Positions 5,720 to 7,135 of a DNA stretch of 7,135 nt are shown piece after piece. Within the stretch, counting starts at the first letter, position 1; every line of letters begins with the position of its first letter. The position numbers and the translations under genes were made by a program. This stretch comes from JALHFZ01 sp964483085 (GTDB lineage Bacteria; Synergistota; Synergistia; Synergistales; Aminobacteriaceae), in NCBI GenBank assembly GCA_964483085.1, contig CAYZZX010000082.1, positions 1-7,135 of the forward strand, in the 5' to 3' direction. The notes beneath the pieces were generated by a model. That model searched no databases, was not told the origin of the DNA, and was given only the letters and a program-made list of their open reading frames with translations.

Positions 5720-6913
5720 ATGCTGTCGTCCATGGCCCAGGACATCGCCGGAACGGTGAGCGCCATCATCGGCTACGCCGTCCTCGTGACGGACGAGAAG
5801 GGAGTGATCATCGGGTCCAGCGACCCGGCGAGGAGGGGGACCCTCCATCTCCCCTCCCTTGCGGTGATGAAGGAGCAGCGCCCCCTTTCCACCACCGAGG
5901 AGGAGTCGAGAGCCCTTCCGGGAGTTCGGGCGGGGTTCACCCTTCCCATCCTTCTGGGAGGGGAGGTCGCGGGGTCCATCGCCATCGCCGGGCCGCCGGA
6001 GCGTGTGGAAAAGTTCGGCCTTCTCGTGCAGAAACAGGCGGAGATCATGCTACGGGAGCAGGCCCTTCTGCAATGGAATCTGCTGCGGGAGCGGGCGCTG
6101 AAGGGAGTCGCGGAGGGGATAGCCTCCTTCGAGGAGGGAGAGGACGAGGAGATCCTCCTTCTTCAGGGGCGGGAACTCGGGTTCGACCTGCGGATCCCTC
6201 GAACTGCCGTGGCATTGGGGCTCCTCGATGTTCCGGAGGGTCAGTCGGGGGAGGGTATGGGGCGGGCGCTGGATGTTCTGCGGAGGGTGTGGCCCGATGG
6301 AAGAAATCTTTTCTGCCCCCTCTCGGACGTCAGGGCCGCCCTCTTTCTGGCCTGGGACGGCAGAGACAGGGAGGGAACGGAGCTTCTTCTCGAAGAGAAG
6401 TGCGCCGAAGGGGTCTCTCTTCTCGCGGAACAGGGGATCGCCCTGGCGGCGGGGATCGGCTCTCCCGCCCGGGGCGTGGCGGAGCTGGGGAAGTCCTGCC
6501 GGGAGGGGAAGGAGGCCCTGCTTCTGGGGCGAAGGCTCAAGAGGACGGAGCGGGTTTTCTCCGCAAGAAAAAACGGGGTGGAATCCCTCCTGGCCTCCCT
6601 GGGGGTGAAAAAACGGGAGAAGTTCGCCGAGCGGGTCCTCGGCGGCCTTCGAAAACGGTCCGACTTCGCCGAACTGGCGGCCACCTTCCGGGCGTGGTGC
6701 GCCGACCCCTTCCACTCGGGAGCGGTGGCGGACAGGCTCTGCCTCCACCGGAACTCCCTCACCTACCGGCTCAAAAAAATCCGGGAAGAGACCAATCTCT
6801 CCCCCTGGGATTTCCGGGAATGCCTTCAGCTGCTCCTGGCCCTTTACTTACAGGATTTCACCGAGAGCGGAAAGCAGGAGACGCACGCCGGAGCACCCCG
6901 TGACGTGGGGTAA
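5720..6913 (+). CDS. CdaR/PucR-family transcriptional regulator
   Basis: This 397-residue cytoplasmic regulator has the three-part layout of sugar-diacid regulator (CdaR)-like proteins. An N-terminal ligand-sensing domain spans about residues 1-130; its MAQDIAGTVSAIIGYAVLV segment and the GVIIGSSDPARRGTLH block (28-43) are typical. A middle GGDEF-like PucR domain covers about 150-290. A C-terminal PucR helix-turn-helix lies at about 320-380, with LHRNSLTYRLKKIREETNL (342-360) as the DNA-recognition hallmark. The ATG at 5720 follows AAAGGGAGGG at ideal spacing; Met5 is a possible but less well placed alternative. Relatives respond to small carboxylates, purine catabolites or proline and usually activate adjacent catabolic genes. 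Divergence from grdE makes the grd operon the likely target, though this is inference from position. The protein could alternatively regulate the PLP enzyme gene downstream. Confidence 0.88.
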   Translation: MLSSMAQDIAGTVSAIIGYAVLVTDEKGVIIGSSDPARRGTLHLPSLAVMKEQRPLSTTEEESRALPGVRAGFTLPILLGGEVAGSIAIAGPPERVEKFGLLVQKQAEIMLREQALLQWNLLRERALKGVAEGIASFEEGEDEEILLLQGRELGFDLRIPRTAVALGLLDVPEGQSGEGMGRALDVLRRVWPDGRNLFCPLSDVRAALFLAWDGRDREGTELLLEEKCAEGVSLLAEQGIALAAGIGSPARGVAELGKSCREGKEALLLGRRLKRTERVFSARKNGVESLLASLGVKKREKFAERVLGGLRKRSDFAELAATFRAWCADPFHSGAVADRLCLHRNSLTYRLKKIREETNLSPWDFRECLQLLLALYLQDFTESGKQETHAGAPRDVG

Positions 6914-7014
6914 TTACAAAAAATTCACTGAAAATCACCGGGGGCTGCGGCAAAACAGACTGCCCGTTCCGGAGCTGCCCTGGGATTTCCCCCGGTCCGG
7001 TGCAGAAAATGTTC
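6914..7014. other. Convergent intergenic region, with a long-range inverted repeat
   Basis: This 101-base stretch separates the ends of the regulator gene and the minus-strand PLP enzyme gene. It contains a perfect 8-base inverted repeat, ACCGGGGG (6937-6944) and CCCCCGGT (6989-6996), separated by 44 bases. The spacing is long, and no run of T follows the right arm on the plus strand. On the minus strand the left-hand end leads into AGTGAATTTTTTGTAA, which contains six T. It could help form a terminator for the minus-strand gene, but the hairpin is not canonical. No RNA gene was recognised. Confidence 0.35.
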
Positions 7015-7135
7015 TTACTGCGATCTGGACTGGGCAAGGACAGGCCACTCAGCTGCGACCTCCCCCTTTTTCACCCCGTAGATTGTATGGAAGAGATTGG
7101 AGGTCGGGCAGGCATGGTTTGAGATGATCTCTATC
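7015..7135 (-). CDS. D-threonine aldolase / D-serine dehydratase-like PLP enzyme, C-terminal fragment
   Basis: Only the last 39 codons and the TAA (7017-7015) lie in the window; the gene begins to the right. The peptide starts IEIISNHACPTSNLF, continues through HTIYGVKKGEVAAEWPV, and ends LAQSRSQ. This pattern (hydrophobic strand, NHxCP-x-x-NL, aromatic strand, a Gly turn, then WPV and a basic tail) is the characteristic end of the fold-type III PLP enzymes grouped as D-threonine aldolase, D-serine dehydratase (DSD1-like) and some proteins annotated as alanine racemase. The His and Cys of NHAC correspond to the metal-binding pair of that C-terminal domain. D-threonine aldolases release glycine and acetaldehyde, and D-serine dehydratases give pyruvate and ammonia; the fragment cannot tell these apart. 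It converges with the regulator gene. Recognition rests on motif memory over a short stretch. Confidence 0.72.
   Translation of the reverse strand, partial: IEIISNHACPTSNLFHTIYGVKKGEVAAEWPVLAQSRSQ

Noticed and set aside
5665..6903. 412-residue plus-strand ORF starting slightly upstream of the regulator.
   Set aside because: It is a shifted frame of the regulator gene, dominated by Gly, Arg and Pro. The frame from 5720 has a good ribosome binding site and recognisable domains.
6904..7122. Plus-strand open stretch with a Cys-rich motif (CGKTDCPFRSC), suggestive of a small metal-binding protein.
   Set aside because: It has no ATG, GTG or TTG start ahead of the motif and no ribosome binding site. 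Its second half is antisense to the well-supported C-terminus of the PLP enzyme on the minus strand.
6900..7127. 75-residue plus-strand ORF with an ATG overlapping the end of the regulator gene.
   Set aside because: Its composition is low-complexity, rich in Arg and Pro. It lacks a family signature, and it also lies antisense to the PLP enzyme C-terminus.
6914..7135. A tRNA (including selC), an insertion sequence remnant or a CRISPR array in the right-hand end.
   Set aside because: No T-loop-like sequence, acceptor stem, transposase motif or regularly spaced repeat was found; most of the stretch is explained by the PLP enzyme C-terminus.

Overview
The window is high-GC bacterial DNA with dense, short-spaced operons, and it looks like part of an amino-acid-fermenting anaerobe. 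It holds a selenoprotein-containing glycine/sarcosine/betaine reductase component B unit, a ferredoxin-type 2-oxoacid oxidoreductase, and the end of a D-threonine aldolase/D-serine dehydratase-like enzyme. This gene content and base composition would fit a member of the Synergistota, but that is an inference; a high-GC Firmicute is not excluded.

Left part (1-2496, plus strand): the last 64 codons of an EamA/DMT-type membrane transporter are followed by three tightly coupled genes, korA-korB-korC. Each junction from korA onward is a 4-base ATGA overlap. They encode the alpha, beta and gamma subunits of a 2-oxoacid:ferredoxin oxidoreductase. korC is cut by a run of exactly 100 N (2497-2596).

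Middle part (2597-5561, minus strand): an operon reads grdE-grdB-grdX toward the gap. GrdE is a 427-residue proprotein with the Asn240-Cys241 site expected to be cleaved to make a pyruvoyl group. GrdB is a 436-residue selenoprotein whose codon 349 is an in-frame UGA inside a U-x2-C-x2-C motif, with a hairpin just downstream as a candidate SECIS. A simple ORF search splits grdB in two. GrdX is nearly complete and runs into the gap. No grdA, grdC or grdD is visible.

Right part (5562-7135): a 158-base divergent, relatively AT-rich intergenic region carries a consensus -10 box and ribosome binding sites for both directions. It separates grdE from a plus-strand CdaR/PucR-type regulator (5720-6913), the natural candidate for control of the grd genes. 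The regulator converges on the 3' end of a minus-strand PLP enzyme of the D-threonine aldolase/D-serine dehydratase-like fold, recognised from its last 39 residues.

How the parts may work together: a D-threonine aldolase-type enzyme would release glycine. A component B unit would bind glycine or an N-methylated relative as a Schiff base on the pyruvoyl group and pass the carboxymethyl unit to selenoprotein A, as the reductive half of a Stickland fermentation. The 2-oxoacid oxidoreductase would serve the oxidative half, converting deaminated amino acids to acyl-CoA. The link across the N gap is only as good as the scaffold. No wholly new system is seen; the points of most interest are the recoded grdB, the component B unit lacking an interposed grdA, and the adjacent regulator and PLP enzyme.
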